DNA of 50,063 nucleotides, from positions 1 to 50,063 of the forward strand of contig CAMWSM010000011.1 of the NCBI GenBank assembly GCA_947176915.1, written 5' to 3'. Each line of letters starts with the position of its first letter. Within the stretch, counting starts at the first letter, position 1. This DNA comes from an uncultured Porphyromonadaceae bacterium. Lineage in GTDB: Bacteria; Bacteroidota; Bacteroidia; Bacteroidales; Muribaculaceae. A model generated the notes under the pieces. The model did no database searches, was not told the origin of the DNA, and saw nothing but the letters and a program-made list of their open reading frames with translations. This document shows positions 42,111 through 50,063 of the stretch, one piece after another. Both the position numbers and the translations under genes were made by a program.

Positions 42111-45100
42111 GGTTCTGCGGCTATTGAAATAGAATCATCACTATCTGTAACGTATGGGCGTGGCGTAGCATGACGTTTGAAATTCTCGGCTTGTTCAAGA
42201 ATTTCTTTGAAAACCTCATCACGGATTTTGGGTGGATAGCCTGCACGAGCAAGGAGGACTATGACGTTCATTTTAAGTGTCGCCCGTAAATCGGGACGAT
42301 TCAGCCAATCCTCTACGTCACACTGTTCCTCAACCATTGTTTTTATAGATTTTGCGAGTTCGGTCAGCTTGTCATCAGGAAAATTGTCGATAAAGCCATA
42401 TTTCTCAGCTACCGATTTCAAAATATCAAAAAATGCCTTTTCCTCAATGGAAAGACCAATTGAGTCACCGGCTGTTCTTTCCTCGGCAACTTCTTCTATA
42501 AGTTTAACCATTTCCCCAACGACATCATCTATAACGTCGTTAGCGAGGGCAGCGTCATCCGAGCGATCGTTATATTTTTTGACAATATCTTCAAGTCGTT
42601 TAGTGAAATCTACACCTTTCTGCTTGTTGACTTTGCGAAGCGACTCAATCACTTGCTTAAGCAATTGCTCCATCAGTTTGACCTTTGTGTTTTTATACGG
42701 AATTTGGTCAAGCCGTTTCATGTAGTCGGATGATAATAGATCTATTTCATCATCTGCTGCTACACCAATTTTGGCAATTTCCTCAACCGAATCTGAAATC
42801 AACGCATCTTTCAGCATCTCCGATACGCGTTTATTCATCTTTACGGCATCCGGGGCATTCCCTCGGATTAATTTTGTGATAATACTGCGTATTGCAAAAA
42901 AGAAATGGATGTCGTTGTCTTCATCCGTTGTCAGATTATCGGAATTACAACAGATGTCGTATGCACCTTTCAACTTCTTGACATGACGCATAAAGCGTGT
43001 TTCCAACTCCTTAGTCTGCTGAATATACTCCGCTGCTTTTTGTAACACATTAAGTTGTTGGAGCGGTGTGCCTGTAAAATAATTAGACCAATCAAAGCGG
43101 TTGAACATTCGGCAGATAACGTCAAGTTCATCCTTTACAACCTTGATCGCTTCTTCGATTGTCTCTAAGTCCGGACCATCCACATCGCCGTTCCCTCCAT
43201 ATTGATGCAATGCCTCGTTCATTTTGCGTTTGATGCCGAGATAGTCCACGACGAGACCTTTCTCCTTGCCGGGATATACGCGGTTTACGCGTGAAATGGT
43301 CTGAATCAACGTATGCATCTTCAACGGCTTGAAGCAATACATCGTGTCAAGACTCGGGACGTCAAAGCCGGTAATCCACATATCAACCACAATAGCAATC
43401 TTGAAATTACTTTTTTCAGCCTTAAACTGTTTGTCAAGAGTTTTGCGATATTCATCGTTCCCTAACAAGTTGTACAGCTCATCGCTATCTTCATCCTTAT
43501 TTCGGGTAATAACCATTGCCATGCGGGGCATAGGTTTAATCTCTTTACGCTCTTTTTCAGTGAGAGTTTCCCCTTCTACACACTCTTTAATTTCCGTCCA
43601 ATCAGGGCGTAGTTTTGCAATAGCCTGATAAAGATTCCATGCAATTTCACGCGAACTGCAAACAATCATTGCCTTACCCAAGATCGTTGAGCCTTCTTCA
43701 ACACGCTTTTCGTAATGCTCAACAATATCGGCGGCAATATTGGCAAGCAAATCGGGGTCATTGAGAATCTTATCCATTCTCGTCATCACCTTCTTGCTTT
43801 CCTCAATCTGATATTCGCTTGCTCCTTCCTGACGGCACAGCTCGTAATACTTTTCTATCTCCTTGACTTTTGCGGAGTCAATCATTACTTTTGCTGCACG
43901 ACCCTCATAAACGATTTTACGTGTTATCTCATCGGCTACTGCCTCCGTCATAGTATATCGGTCAACAATCGGACCAAACACATCAAGTGTATTGTCAAGA
44001 GGTGTTCCTGTGAACCCTACATATGTAGCGTTCGGCAGAGAATCGCGTAGATACTTGGCAAAACCATATTTCTTCTTAACTCCCTTGTCCGTTACAGTCG
44101 TCTTCATTCCGAGACCTGCCTGAGAGCGGTGAGCCTCATCGGAAATACATATTATATTGGCGCGGTCGCTCAGTAGTCCTGTGCCTTCTTCGAATTTCTG
44201 TATAGTGGTCAAAAACACGCCTCCGGCAGTGCGTCCGCGAAGCAATTCTCCGAGAGTCTCTCGGCTATCAGCCTGAACTACGGTTTTATCCCCGATAAAT
44301 TTTGTTGCATTCAAGAATGTCTTAGCCAACTGATTATCAAGGTCTGTTCGGTCAGTTATCAGGACAATCGTAGGGCTGCTCAATTGCTTGGAACGCATAA
44401 GTTGTTGTGCCAAAAACAACATCGTATAGCTTTTTCCGCAGCCCGTGGCTCCAAAATATGTGCCACCTTTACCGTCTCCGTCAGGGTTAAGTTTCGAATG
44501 TCGCAGTATGTTATCATATAGAGCAGTTGTAGCAAAATACTGCGGATAGCGGCACACGATTTTATCTTCGTGTTTGGGCGTATCAGGCAAGAAAATAAAG
44601 TTGTGTACAACGTCTATCAGTCTGTCTTTGCGAAACAGACCGTGCATCATTGTGAACATCGAATCAAACGCTCCGTTAAGTACCGAATCGGTAGCCTCTA
44701 CCTTATTCCATCCATAAAAAAACTCGTAAGGAGCAAAAAACGAACCCATTTTGTTGTTTACACCATCGCTGATGACAACAAAAGCATTGTACCTGAACAG
44801 TCTGTGTATGTCTTTACGATAACGCTTGGTCAATTGCTTATAGGCATTCTCAATAGTTGTATTCTGCTTAATTGCATTTTTGAACTCCAATACAACCAAT
44901 GGCAGCCCGTTTACAAACACAATACCATCAGGAATGCGAAGATGCTCACCATCAATAGCAAGCTGATTGACAAACTTGAAGATGTTTTTATCAACATCCT
45001 CATAGTTTACAAGGTTTATGTAAATATCCGGCAAATTCGGGTCAGTACGGCGCAATGGGAATCCACGCTGAATCATACGCATAGCCTCCACATTTTCGGC

Positions 45101-45331
45101 ATACACTCCGCCCCCTTCCGATGTCTCAATCTTGGCAATGGCACGGTTTATTTCATCGTCAGTAATCCCCTCAGCCTTACGGTTTTCGCGCAAAAAATTA
45201 CGCAAATCATCATAGAGAATCACATCGCGAGCATCCCTAACGATGTTCCCACCATGCACAGAGTCATAGCTCTCCTTCTTGAAAAGCTCAACAAATGCCT
45301 GCTCTAATTGCGCCTCATTAAATACAGCCAT
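42107..45331 (-). CDS. hsdR: Type I restriction endonuclease, R subunit
   Basis: The 1074-residue motor/nuclease subunit. The PD-(D/E)XK nuclease is seen as RIPDGIVFVNGLPLVVLEFK (Asp135, Glu149, Lys151). Walker A is GATGCGKS (294-301), the DEAH box ISDEAHRSQ (398-401), and helicase motif VI lies in LIQTISRVNRVYPGKEKGLV. All key residues are intact and the length is full. It acts only when bound to HsdM2-HsdS. Two bases separate it from the preceding AlbA_2 gene. Confidence 0.95.
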   Translation of the reverse strand: MAVFNEAQLEQAFVELFKKESYDSVHGGNIVRDARDVILYDDLRNFLRENRKAEGITDDEINRAIAKIETSEGGGVYAENVEAMRMIQRGFPLRRTDPNLPDIYINLVNYEDVDKNIFKFVNQLAIDGEHLRIPDGIVFVNGLPLVVLEFKNAIKQNTTIENAYKQLTKRYRKDIHRLFRYNAFVVISDGVNNKMGSFFAPYEFFYGWNKVEATDSVLNGAFDSMFTMMHGLFRKDRLIDVVHNFIFLPDTPKHEDKIVCRYPQYFATTALYDNILRHSKLNPDGDGKGGTYFGATGCGKSYTMLFLAQQLMRSKQLSSPTIVLITDRTDLDNQLAKTFLNATKFIGDKTVVQADSRETLGELLRGRTAGGVFLTTIQKFEEGTGLLSDRANIICISDEAHRSQAGLGMKTTVTDKGVKKKYGFAKYLRDSLPNATYVGFTGTPLDNTLDVFGPIVDRYTMTEAVADEITRKIVYEGRAAKVMIDSAKVKEIEKYYELCRQEGASEYQIEESKKVMTRMDKILNDPDLLANIAADIVEHYEKRVEEGSTILGKAMIVCSSREIAWNLYQAIAKLRPDWTEIKECVEGETLTEKERKEIKPMPRMAMVITRNKDEDSDELYNLLGNDEYRKTLDKQFKAEKSNFKIAIVVDMWITGFDVPSLDTMYCFKPLKMHTLIQTISRVNRVYPGKEKGLVVDYLGIKRKMNEALHQYGGNGDVDGPDLETIEEAIKVVKDELDVICRMFNRFDWSNYFTGTPLQQLNVLQKAAEYIQQTKELETRFMRHVKKLKGAYDICCNSDNLTTDEDNDIHFFFAIRSIITKLIRGNAPDAVKMNKRVSEMLKDALISDSVEEIAKIGVAADDEIDLLSSDYMKRLDQIPYKNTKVKLMEQLLKQVIESLRKVNKQKGVDFTKRLEDIVKKYNDRSDDAALANDVIDDVVGEMVKLIEEVAEERTAGDSIGLSIEEKAFFDILKSVAEKYGFIDNFPDDKLTELAKSIKTMVEEQCDVEDWLNRPDLRATLKMNVIVLLARAGYPPKIRDEVFKEILEQAENFKRHATPRPYVTDSDDSISIAAEP

Positions 45332-45333
45332 AA

Positions 45334-46368
45334 CTATTTCCTTTTTCTTTTTTTCTTAGGTTTTGAAGCAACAAAAGCCTTGTATCTTTTGATACAATCA
45401 TTGAGGAATGAATCTTTACCTTGTTTTTCGAAGATACTTTTTATAACGTCTGCGCATGATTGAGAATATTTGTGTATCGGATTTGCCTTTTCCCCATGCT
45501 TTATTTCAGTATGTCGTTTGGGTTTATTTTTCAAATCTAATGCATAGATAATTGCTTGCATTTGATAAAAATTTAGGCCAAGTTGCTCTTGTAATTCCTT
45601 CGTTGTTAACGGGTATACAGCATTGGTGTCTATAATGGAATCATTTACATCAATTAAGCCATCTATGGTTCCAATAAGTTTTAAAGTAGGGAGACCTTCA
45701 CCCTCTTTCTCGGTAAAATGCCCCTCTTGAATAAAATTCAGTTGATCAATAAGACTCTTATCAATCAGAACTCTTTTATCACCATATGAAATTTCGCCGT
45801 TATATCGGTCTAAGATATTTATTTGTCTTGGACCTACCATTGCTATTTTTTGAATATGTTTTATCCAGAGTATACGTTCTTTTTCTCGTTCTTTGTCTAA
45901 CAATAATTTCAACTCAGGGTATTCGATCTCTTTAGTCTCACCCCTGTACCGGTAGTAGATAGCACCTTCTCGAAGAATATTATCTTTTGATTTTTTGCAG
46001 ACTACTGGCTTTTCTTCGGCTTCTTCCACAATCAAGAATCCGAATGACTTTTTTTCTCCATCACCAAAGTCTTTTTCGATTATTTCAGTACGCCATTTTA
46101 CGACAGGTGCAAAATAATCTCTAAAGCGTGTATCAATTTCTTTTGGATCAACTTCATGGAATCGATTATTTGCCATACCTAATGGAATATGTGGGGAATC
46201 TTGTATGCCGAACATAATCATACCGCCCTTATTGTTTGCCATTCCAACAAGAGTTTTTAGATATTTCAATAGATTATCACCTCGTTGGAAATTCTGTTTA
46301 TATTCCAAATTAGCACTTTCTCTTTTTTTGAGATAACCTTTTGGTTCTAAATCAAATGAAAACTGCAT
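45334..46368 (-). CDS. AlbA_2-domain (Schlafen-like) putative nucleic-acid-binding protein
   Basis: A 344-residue protein. The AlbA_2 domain is at about residues 15-150: ESANLEYKQNFQRGDNLLKY, GMANNKGGMIMFGIQDSP, EGAIYYRYRGETKEIEYPEL. The C-terminal half has a helix-turn-helix-like stretch (YPLTTKELQEQLGLNFYQMQ) and a basic tail. Comparable genes are embedded in many type I restriction loci, including the R-linked ORFs of Campylobacter; their role is not settled. It is packed between hsdS and hsdR with 2-base gaps on both sides. Confidence 0.82.
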   Translation of the reverse strand: MQFSFDLEPKGYLKKRESANLEYKQNFQRGDNLLKYLKTLVGMANNKGGMIMFGIQDSPHIPLGMANNRFHEVDPKEIDTRFRDYFAPVVKWRTEIIEKDFGDGEKKSFGFLIVEEAEEKPVVCKKSKDNILREGAIYYRYRGETKEIEYPELKLLLDKEREKERILWIKHIQKIAMVGPRQINILDRYNGEISYGDKRVLIDKSLIDQLNFIQEGHFTEKEGEGLPTLKLIGTIDGLIDVNDSIIDTNAVYPLTTKELQEQLGLNFYQMQAIIYALDLKNKPKRHTEIKHGEKANPIHKYSQSCADVIKSIFEKQGKDSFLNDCIKRYKAFVASKPKKKRKRK

Positions 46369-46370
46369 AA

Positions 46371-47525
46371 TTAATAATTAGAAAGTTGAAGGAGGAGAAG
46401 ATTTAATATTTGGTCTAACAAATTGTTCTCATTATGTAAAGCCAATGAGAGTTTGAAAATATCATTTGTAGCAGACCAAAAGACTTTTAATTTTTTAATC
46501 GAAGGAATGGGAATATTTACTTGTTCAAACTCCTTTTTACTTAACATTGGTAAGGTGGAAGCGCCAACAGCTATACTTTGCAACTCGGATGCTTTATCTT
46601 TGACACAAAAATATACATACGTGTATGAATACTCATCATGTGGTATAATTGTGTTTATCTGTTGGTTAGATATAGCTTCTTTATCAACCACACATACTTT
46701 TCCAACATAACCTATGCATGTAACAGCAATGCTATTTTGAGGTAAAATCTTAGAGTTTAATTTATTCACTCCCTCTACTGAAAGTTTTCTTGTCGCTGAA
46801 TTTAAATATATATTTTCATCTTTAAATTCACCGGGAGTAATGAACTCCATATAGTTGCCAAAATCTTCTGGACATGATGATGAAGGTGTTTTCCCTGTTA
46901 CAATTCTGCCTAAATCTCCAATCGTTCCCATTCGCCAGCCTTGGGGGAGATTATTGGGATCGATATTGTCGACAAACATTTTGCGGTAGATGGTTTGTGC
47001 GGTGGCTTCAAGCGTAGCGATAAGACGACGGTTATTTTCAATCCGTCGTTCCACTGCTTGATATTCCGCAACAATCTTCCGCTGCTCTTCTATTGGAGGA
47101 ACAGGAATTTTCATATCAAAGAAGGATGATTTTATAAGTCCTTGTCTCACGTCTGCATCAGTGTAGAAACAAGCTTCTCTATCAAACTCTGCACGTTTGA
47201 ACCACAAGAAGAGAAATTCAGAAAGAATCTCTGATTCATCTTTAACTTCAAAAGAGAAGTAGGCAGGTGAGACAATTATGGGCTTCTCATCCCGATGCAG
47301 AGCAATCGGTAAACATTCATCTCTACCAACGTGCATCAAATTACAAGCAAATTGTCCGTTCTTAATGACCTTATAACCTGACAAGTCAACACCAATAGTA
47401 TTGGCTACAGATGGCATGAAATACTTCTGATAATTTACACCACGCAAATCATCCGTTATCATGTCCGTATTTTTTACAGATACTGTATTTATTAAGTCGC
47501 CAAGCCGCTTATAATTCGATTTCAT
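46371..47525 (-). CDS. hsdS: Type I restriction-modification specificity subunit
   Basis: A 384-residue S subunit with two target-recognition domains. The first ends at FFDMKIPVPPIEEQRKIVAE, with the helical spacer VERRIENNRRLIATLEATAQ. The second starts at LPQGWRMGTIGDLGRIVTGK and ends at FEQVNIPIPSIKKLKVFWSA with the distal helix. Each domain should recognise one half of a bipartite DNA site. Its start overlaps the DUF1016 gene by 17 bases. No second hsdS fragment or recombinase is visible, so specificity switching is not supported here. Confidence 0.92.
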   Translation of the reverse strand: MKSNYKRLGDLINTVSVKNTDMITDDLRGVNYQKYFMPSVANTIGVDLSGYKVIKNGQFACNLMHVGRDECLPIALHRDEKPIIVSPAYFSFEVKDESEILSEFLFLWFKRAEFDREACFYTDADVRQGLIKSSFFDMKIPVPPIEEQRKIVAEYQAVERRIENNRRLIATLEATAQTIYRKMFVDNIDPNNLPQGWRMGTIGDLGRIVTGKTPSSSCPEDFGNYMEFITPGEFKDENIYLNSATRKLSVEGVNKLNSKILPQNSIAVTCIGYVGKVCVVDKEAISNQQINTIIPHDEYSYTYVYFCVKDKASELQSIAVGASTLPMLSKKEFEQVNIPIPSIKKLKVFWSATNDIFKLSLALHNENNLLDQILNLLLLQLSNY

Positions 47526-48606
47526 CCTGTGTATCTTTATGTTGAAGATAATAAATCGCCTTTTGTCTCTCTATCTCATTGCGTAGTTGCTCTTGCGTTG
47601 GCATATAGAGCATATACTTAGAGGCAAAAAGGTAATCGTTGTCGTGGAGTATAGAAAAGCGAGCTATGTCATCGTCGGTGTCATCACATAGAATGATACC
47701 GATTGTTGGATTATCTCCTTCTGTACGCTTCATTTCATCGTACATTCTGACGTACATATCCATTTGACCCACATCCTGATGACGTATTTTTGATGTTTTG
47801 AGGTCAATCAACACGTAACATTTCAGGAATATGTTGTAGAATACTAAGTCAATGTAGTAGTCCTCTTTTTCAGTATGTATATGTTGCTGACGCGCCACGA
47901 ATGCGAAGCCCTTGCCAAGTTCGAGAAGAAACTTTTCAAGATTACTGATGATTGCCTGTTCCAGTTCAGACTCTCGAAAAGAAGAATCGGCAGTAAAACC
48001 AAGAAATTCTCCAATGACCGGGTTCTTAATAAACTCCGTTGGATCAGGCGATTGTAGGGGTGCTGTGAGTTGTAGCATCTCTTTTTCTACAAGGTCTTTT
48101 CGCTGAGATGCAAGTAAACGGTAGTAATATTGTGAACTAATATTACGCTGGAGAGTACGTACACTCCAGTTTTGTGAAGCGGCTTCCAATTCATACCAAC
48201 GACGTGCATCATCATTAAGTTCTTGGATAAGAACCAAATAATGTGTCCACGATAAGATTGGTGCAGATTGTGCAATCACTGATTGCACAATTCCATTATC
48301 ACAAGAATATAGCGAACTATACATCTTGTAAAAAGACATGAAGTTGTATAGATTACGCTTCGTAAAGCCTTTACCGTATGATGCTGTAAGACGTTTGGAC
48401 AGCTCTTTGATTACCGATGCGCCATATTTGGCTCTATCCTCTCCATTAAGCTCTTCCTCTGCAATCATTTTCCCTAATTCCCAATTACGTCGCACCAATG
48501 TTTCATTGATGTAACTATAGGCATCGGATCGAGCTTTTTCAACAATACTTGATGCTCTCTGAAATATATTGTCAAGTCCGGATGATGAAAGGCTTACTTT
48601 ATCCAT
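47509..48606 (-). CDS. DUF1016 / YhcG-type PD-(D/E)XK nuclease-domain protein
   Basis: A 365-residue protein. The N-terminal DUF1016 domain (residues about 10-165: FQRASSIVEKARSDAYSYIN, RRNWELGKMIAEEE, GFTKRNLYNFMSFY) is probably DNA-binding. The C-terminal YhcG nuclease domain has YYIDLVFYNIFLKCYVLIDL followed by KTSK (D ... D-x-K pattern). Often found inside type I restriction loci and other defence islands. Here it lies exactly where the rest of hsdM should be. Full length and apparently intact. Confidence 0.88.
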   Translation of the reverse strand: MDKVSLSSSGLDNIFQRASSIVEKARSDAYSYINETLVRRNWELGKMIAEEELNGEDRAKYGASVIKELSKRLTASYGKGFTKRNLYNFMSFYKMYSSLYSCDNGIVQSVIAQSAPILSWTHYLVLIQELNDDARRWYELEAASQNWSVRTLQRNISSQYYYRLLASQRKDLVEKEMLQLTAPLQSPDPTEFIKNPVIGEFLGFTADSSFRESELEQAIISNLEKFLLELGKGFAFVARQQHIHTEKEDYYIDLVFYNIFLKCYVLIDLKTSKIRHQDVGQMDMYVRMYDEMKRTEGDNPTIGIILCDDTDDDIARFSILHDNDYLFASKYMLYMPTQEQLRNEIERQKAIYYLQHKDTQDEIEL

Positions 48607-48661
48607 TTTTTGACTGCTCTTATATTTATAGTTAGGTTACGGGGCAAAATAACGATAGACT

Positions 48662-49453
48662 CTATGCTGCATAATCGCCAAGGTCGGCAGCGATGCCACG
48701 GATAGCCAGATTCATTTTCGCCAGTTTGAACGTAGTCTTCGTAAATTCCTGCCCATAAACTGACACTTTACGGCGGTTGCCGTTATGACTTTCAACAAAT
48801 TTCAAAGATTGCACGAACATACCGCCAGAACCGCAACAAGGGTCGTAGATTTTGCCCTCGTAAGGCTCAATCATCTCGGCTATTAGGTTGACAATCGTTT
48901 TAGGAGTATAGAATTCGCCTTTACCTTTGCCCTCTTTGATTGCAAATTTTGAAAGGAAATATTCATAAACGCGCCCGATTATGTCGTTACCATCAGCCGA
49001 GGCAAGTATCTCGTCAAAACCATCAATTTTATCAAGAAGCGAACCGAGTTTTTCAGCCTCAATACCCAGTGAACTGTAATAATTATTCGGCAAAGCACCC
49101 TGTAAAGGCTTGTTTTCTTTCTCTATGTCGGCGAGTGCCTTGTCTACCTTTGAGGCGATATCCGGCTGCTTGGCATTTTCTTTAAGATATGACCAGCGGG
49201 AAGTTTCCGGCAGATAAAACACATTCTTGGCAGCATAGAACTCTACGCTGTCAACAAAGTCCTCCAAGCCGTCAGCAATTATCTCCTGTCGGCGTTTCTC
49301 AAAGTGAAAGCCTGCGTATTTTAAAAATATCAGAGAGAGGACAACGTGCTTATACTCGCTCGGCTCAATAGAACCGCGCAAAGCATCACACGCCTTCCAC
49401 AACATGTCTTCCATCGGAAGACACTCTTTCTTATTGGTTGCTTTCTTAGCCAT
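48662..49453 (-). pseudogene. hsdM: Type I modification methyltransferase HsdM, truncated
   Basis: Only 263 residues, about half a normal HsdM. The N-terminal helical domain (MEDMLWKACDALRGSIEPSE, GEFYTPKTIVNLIAEM) and the SAM-binding motif I (YDPCCGSGGMFVQSL, 204-211) are intact. The frame hits TAG after KMNLAIRGIAADLGDYAA, just before the region that should hold motif IV (NPPF/Y) and the rest of the catalytic and C-terminal domains. None of the missing part follows; within 55 bases the DUF1016 gene begins. It therefore cannot methylate adenine by itself. I use the ATG at 49453 (MAKKATNKKE), 2 bases after the XRE stop; a TTG at 49459 is less likely. Confidence 0.85.
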
Positions 49454-49455
49454 AA

Positions 49456-49689
49456 TCAATAAACATTTCCGCCGTTAAGCAGGGTGCGGGGGTCAACTTT
49501 GAGGATAGAGGCTATTTTTACGAGCATTTCAAGGGAGGGTTGGGAGGCGTTGGAGCACCACCGGGAGACGGTGGCTTCGTTTTTGCCTAATTGTTCGGCA
49601 AGCCATTTGCCTGTGCGGTTCTGCTCAACTAAAACTACCTTCAGCCTATTTATGCGCTCGATTTCTGTATCTATACTGTTTGTTGACAT
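49456..49689 (-). CDS. XRE-family helix-turn-helix regulator
   Basis: A 77-residue DNA-binding protein from the start MSTNSIDTEIE. The HTH is clear: GKWLAEQLGKNEATVSRWCS, then ASQPSLEMLVKIASILKVDP. It is the first gene of the restriction operon and probably limits its expression. A 9-residue longer ORF exists, but the extra part lacks similarity to the family. Confidence 0.9.
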   Translation of the reverse strand: MSTNSIDTEIERINRLKVVLVEQNRTGKWLAEQLGKNEATVSRWCSNASQPSLEMLVKIASILKVDPRTLLNGGNVY

Positions 49690-49713
49690 GGAATAATTCT
49701 TTGATGTTATTTG

Positions 49714-49745
49714 CAAATTTAATTAGAATTTTTGAATCTATCAAG
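49714..49745 (-). promoter_or_regulatory. Promoter of the defence operon
   Basis: CTTG (49742-49745), 20 bases, then TAAATTTG (49714-49721) on the minus strand, a near-consensus Bacteroidetes promoter 25 bases before the XRE start. The close spacing would let the XRE protein repress it. Confidence 0.65.
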
Positions 49746-49776
49746 TTTGACATAAAGAAGCCCTGCGAAACGTTCT

Positions 49777-49899
49777 TTAGTATGGCTTTTCTCCGAAGAG
49801 TTCTGCGGTGGAGTCGGCGTGGATTTCGGCAATGATGGCGTTGACATAGGATGAGGAGGTTGCGCAGGCATGAATTACTCCGCTGATGATGTTAAAAGT
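49777..49899 (-). pseudogene. Remnant of a gene end next to tRNA-Lys
   Basis: A 40-codon open frame without a start reads ... SGVIHACATSSSYVNAIIAE ... STAELFGEKPY and stops. It looks like the C-terminus of a real protein and is more G/C-rich than the flanks. The family is not recognised. The rest of the roughly 320-base gap between the XRE gene and tRNA-Lys holds only the operon promoter and the tRNA terminator. Confidence 0.35.
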
Positions 49900-49954
49900 T
49901 TACGATGGTTTTCAGGGGAGATAGAAAGCCCATTCTTCGATTTGGGCAAAAAGA

Positions 49955-49986
49955 AAAATGCTGAAATCAAGTGATTTCAGCATTTT
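49955..49986 (-). terminator. Terminator of tRNA-Lys
   Basis: A long perfect inverted repeat (AAAATGCTGAAATCA with its complement, two bases apart) is followed on the minus strand by TTCTTTTT. It lies about 25 bases after the tRNA 3' end. Confidence 0.85.
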
Positions 49987-50010
49987 CCCACGTTTTATCG
50001 CTTTGTTAAG

Positions 50011-50063
50011 TGACCCCGGTGGGGCTCGAACCCACGACCCAATGATTAAGAGTCATTTGCTCT
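50011..50063 (-). tRNA. tRNA-Lys (anticodon CTT), partial
   Basis: Only the 3' two-thirds is in the window. The T-arm GTGGG-TTCGAGC-CCCAC, acceptor CGGGGTC and discriminator A are visible. The anticodon loop CTCTTAA is closed by AATGA/TCATT. The D-arm and 5' end lie outside. Its 3' end faces the defence operon. Confidence 0.88.

Noticed and set aside
44570..45307. Plus-strand open frame opposite the hsdR N-terminus (245 codons)
   Set aside because: It overlaps the conserved nuclease and helicase regions of HsdR and shows no domain of its own.
46371..48606. Phase-variable hsdS shufflon
   Set aside because: Only one hsdS is present, with both recognition domains intact. I found no inverted partial hsdS copy and no tyrosine recombinase gene in the window.

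Overview
The window looks like chromosomal DNA of a member of the Bacteroidales, possibly Muribaculaceae or a close relative (inference; no 16S gene is present). The evidence is Bacteroidetes-type promoters (TTTG, about 19-20 bases, then TAnnTTTG) ahead of several genes, poor Shine-Dalgarno sites, outer-membrane beta-barrel proteins of the Bacteroidetes type, a DUF3244 protein, a TPR regulator with the Bacteroidetes C-terminal helix-turn-helix-like domain, and an AAA-ATPase/PD-(D/E)XK protein typical of gut Bacteroidales.

Layout. 1-2,900: the end of a secreted protein, the AAA-ATPase/nuclease-like protein and a small Sel1-repeat protein. 3,000-10,210, all leftward: housekeeping genes (lysS-gpsA-pgi operon, rsmA with a 2-hydroxyacid dehydrogenase, a secreted C1B cysteine peptidase). 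10,400-21,400: the most interesting block, a compact peptide natural-product (RiPP) locus. A Cys-rich precursor with a Gly-Gly leader, a radical SAM/SPASM maturase, an outer-membrane barrel and a C39-peptidase ABC exporter lie in one leftward operon. Beside them are a membrane-spanning TPR regulator, a DUF3244 secreted protein and a second, paralogous barrel. The three control regions of this block share TTTACA repeats with a 10-bp period, which suggests one regulon. 21,400-38,800: metabolic and housekeeping genes (fucose-type MFS permease, histidine acid phosphatase, tRNA-Ser, pyrH, frr, glycosyltransferase, SpoU methyltransferase, nadA, a four-subunit 2-oxoacid:ferredoxin oxidoreductase, sirtuin, ruvB, flippase, DUF362 protein, APC permease, sugar acetyltransferase). 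The 724-bp gap between nadA and the oxidoreductase operon carries a cluster of DnaA-box-like 9-mers and is a candidate replication origin. 39,100-49,700: an eight-gene leftward defence operon next to a tRNA-Lys gene (XRE regulator, truncated HsdM, DUF1016 nuclease, HsdS, AlbA_2 protein, HsdR, AbiH, AlbA_2 ATPase-like protein).

How the genes may work together. In the RiPP block the maturase would crosslink Cys-rich core residues, the C39 domain would cut after Gly-Gly and export the product, and the barrel would handle it at the outer membrane. The TPR protein probably senses a periplasmic signal and acts on the TTTACA repeats. In the defence island the type I system has intact R and S genes, but its M subunit stops before the catalytic NPPF/Y motif. 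The classical restriction-modification function is therefore probably dead unless M is supplied elsewhere, while AbiH, DUF1016 and AlbA_2 genes look intact. Dispersed REP-like hairpins and heptanucleotide repeats mark several intergenic gaps between 25 and 37 kb.
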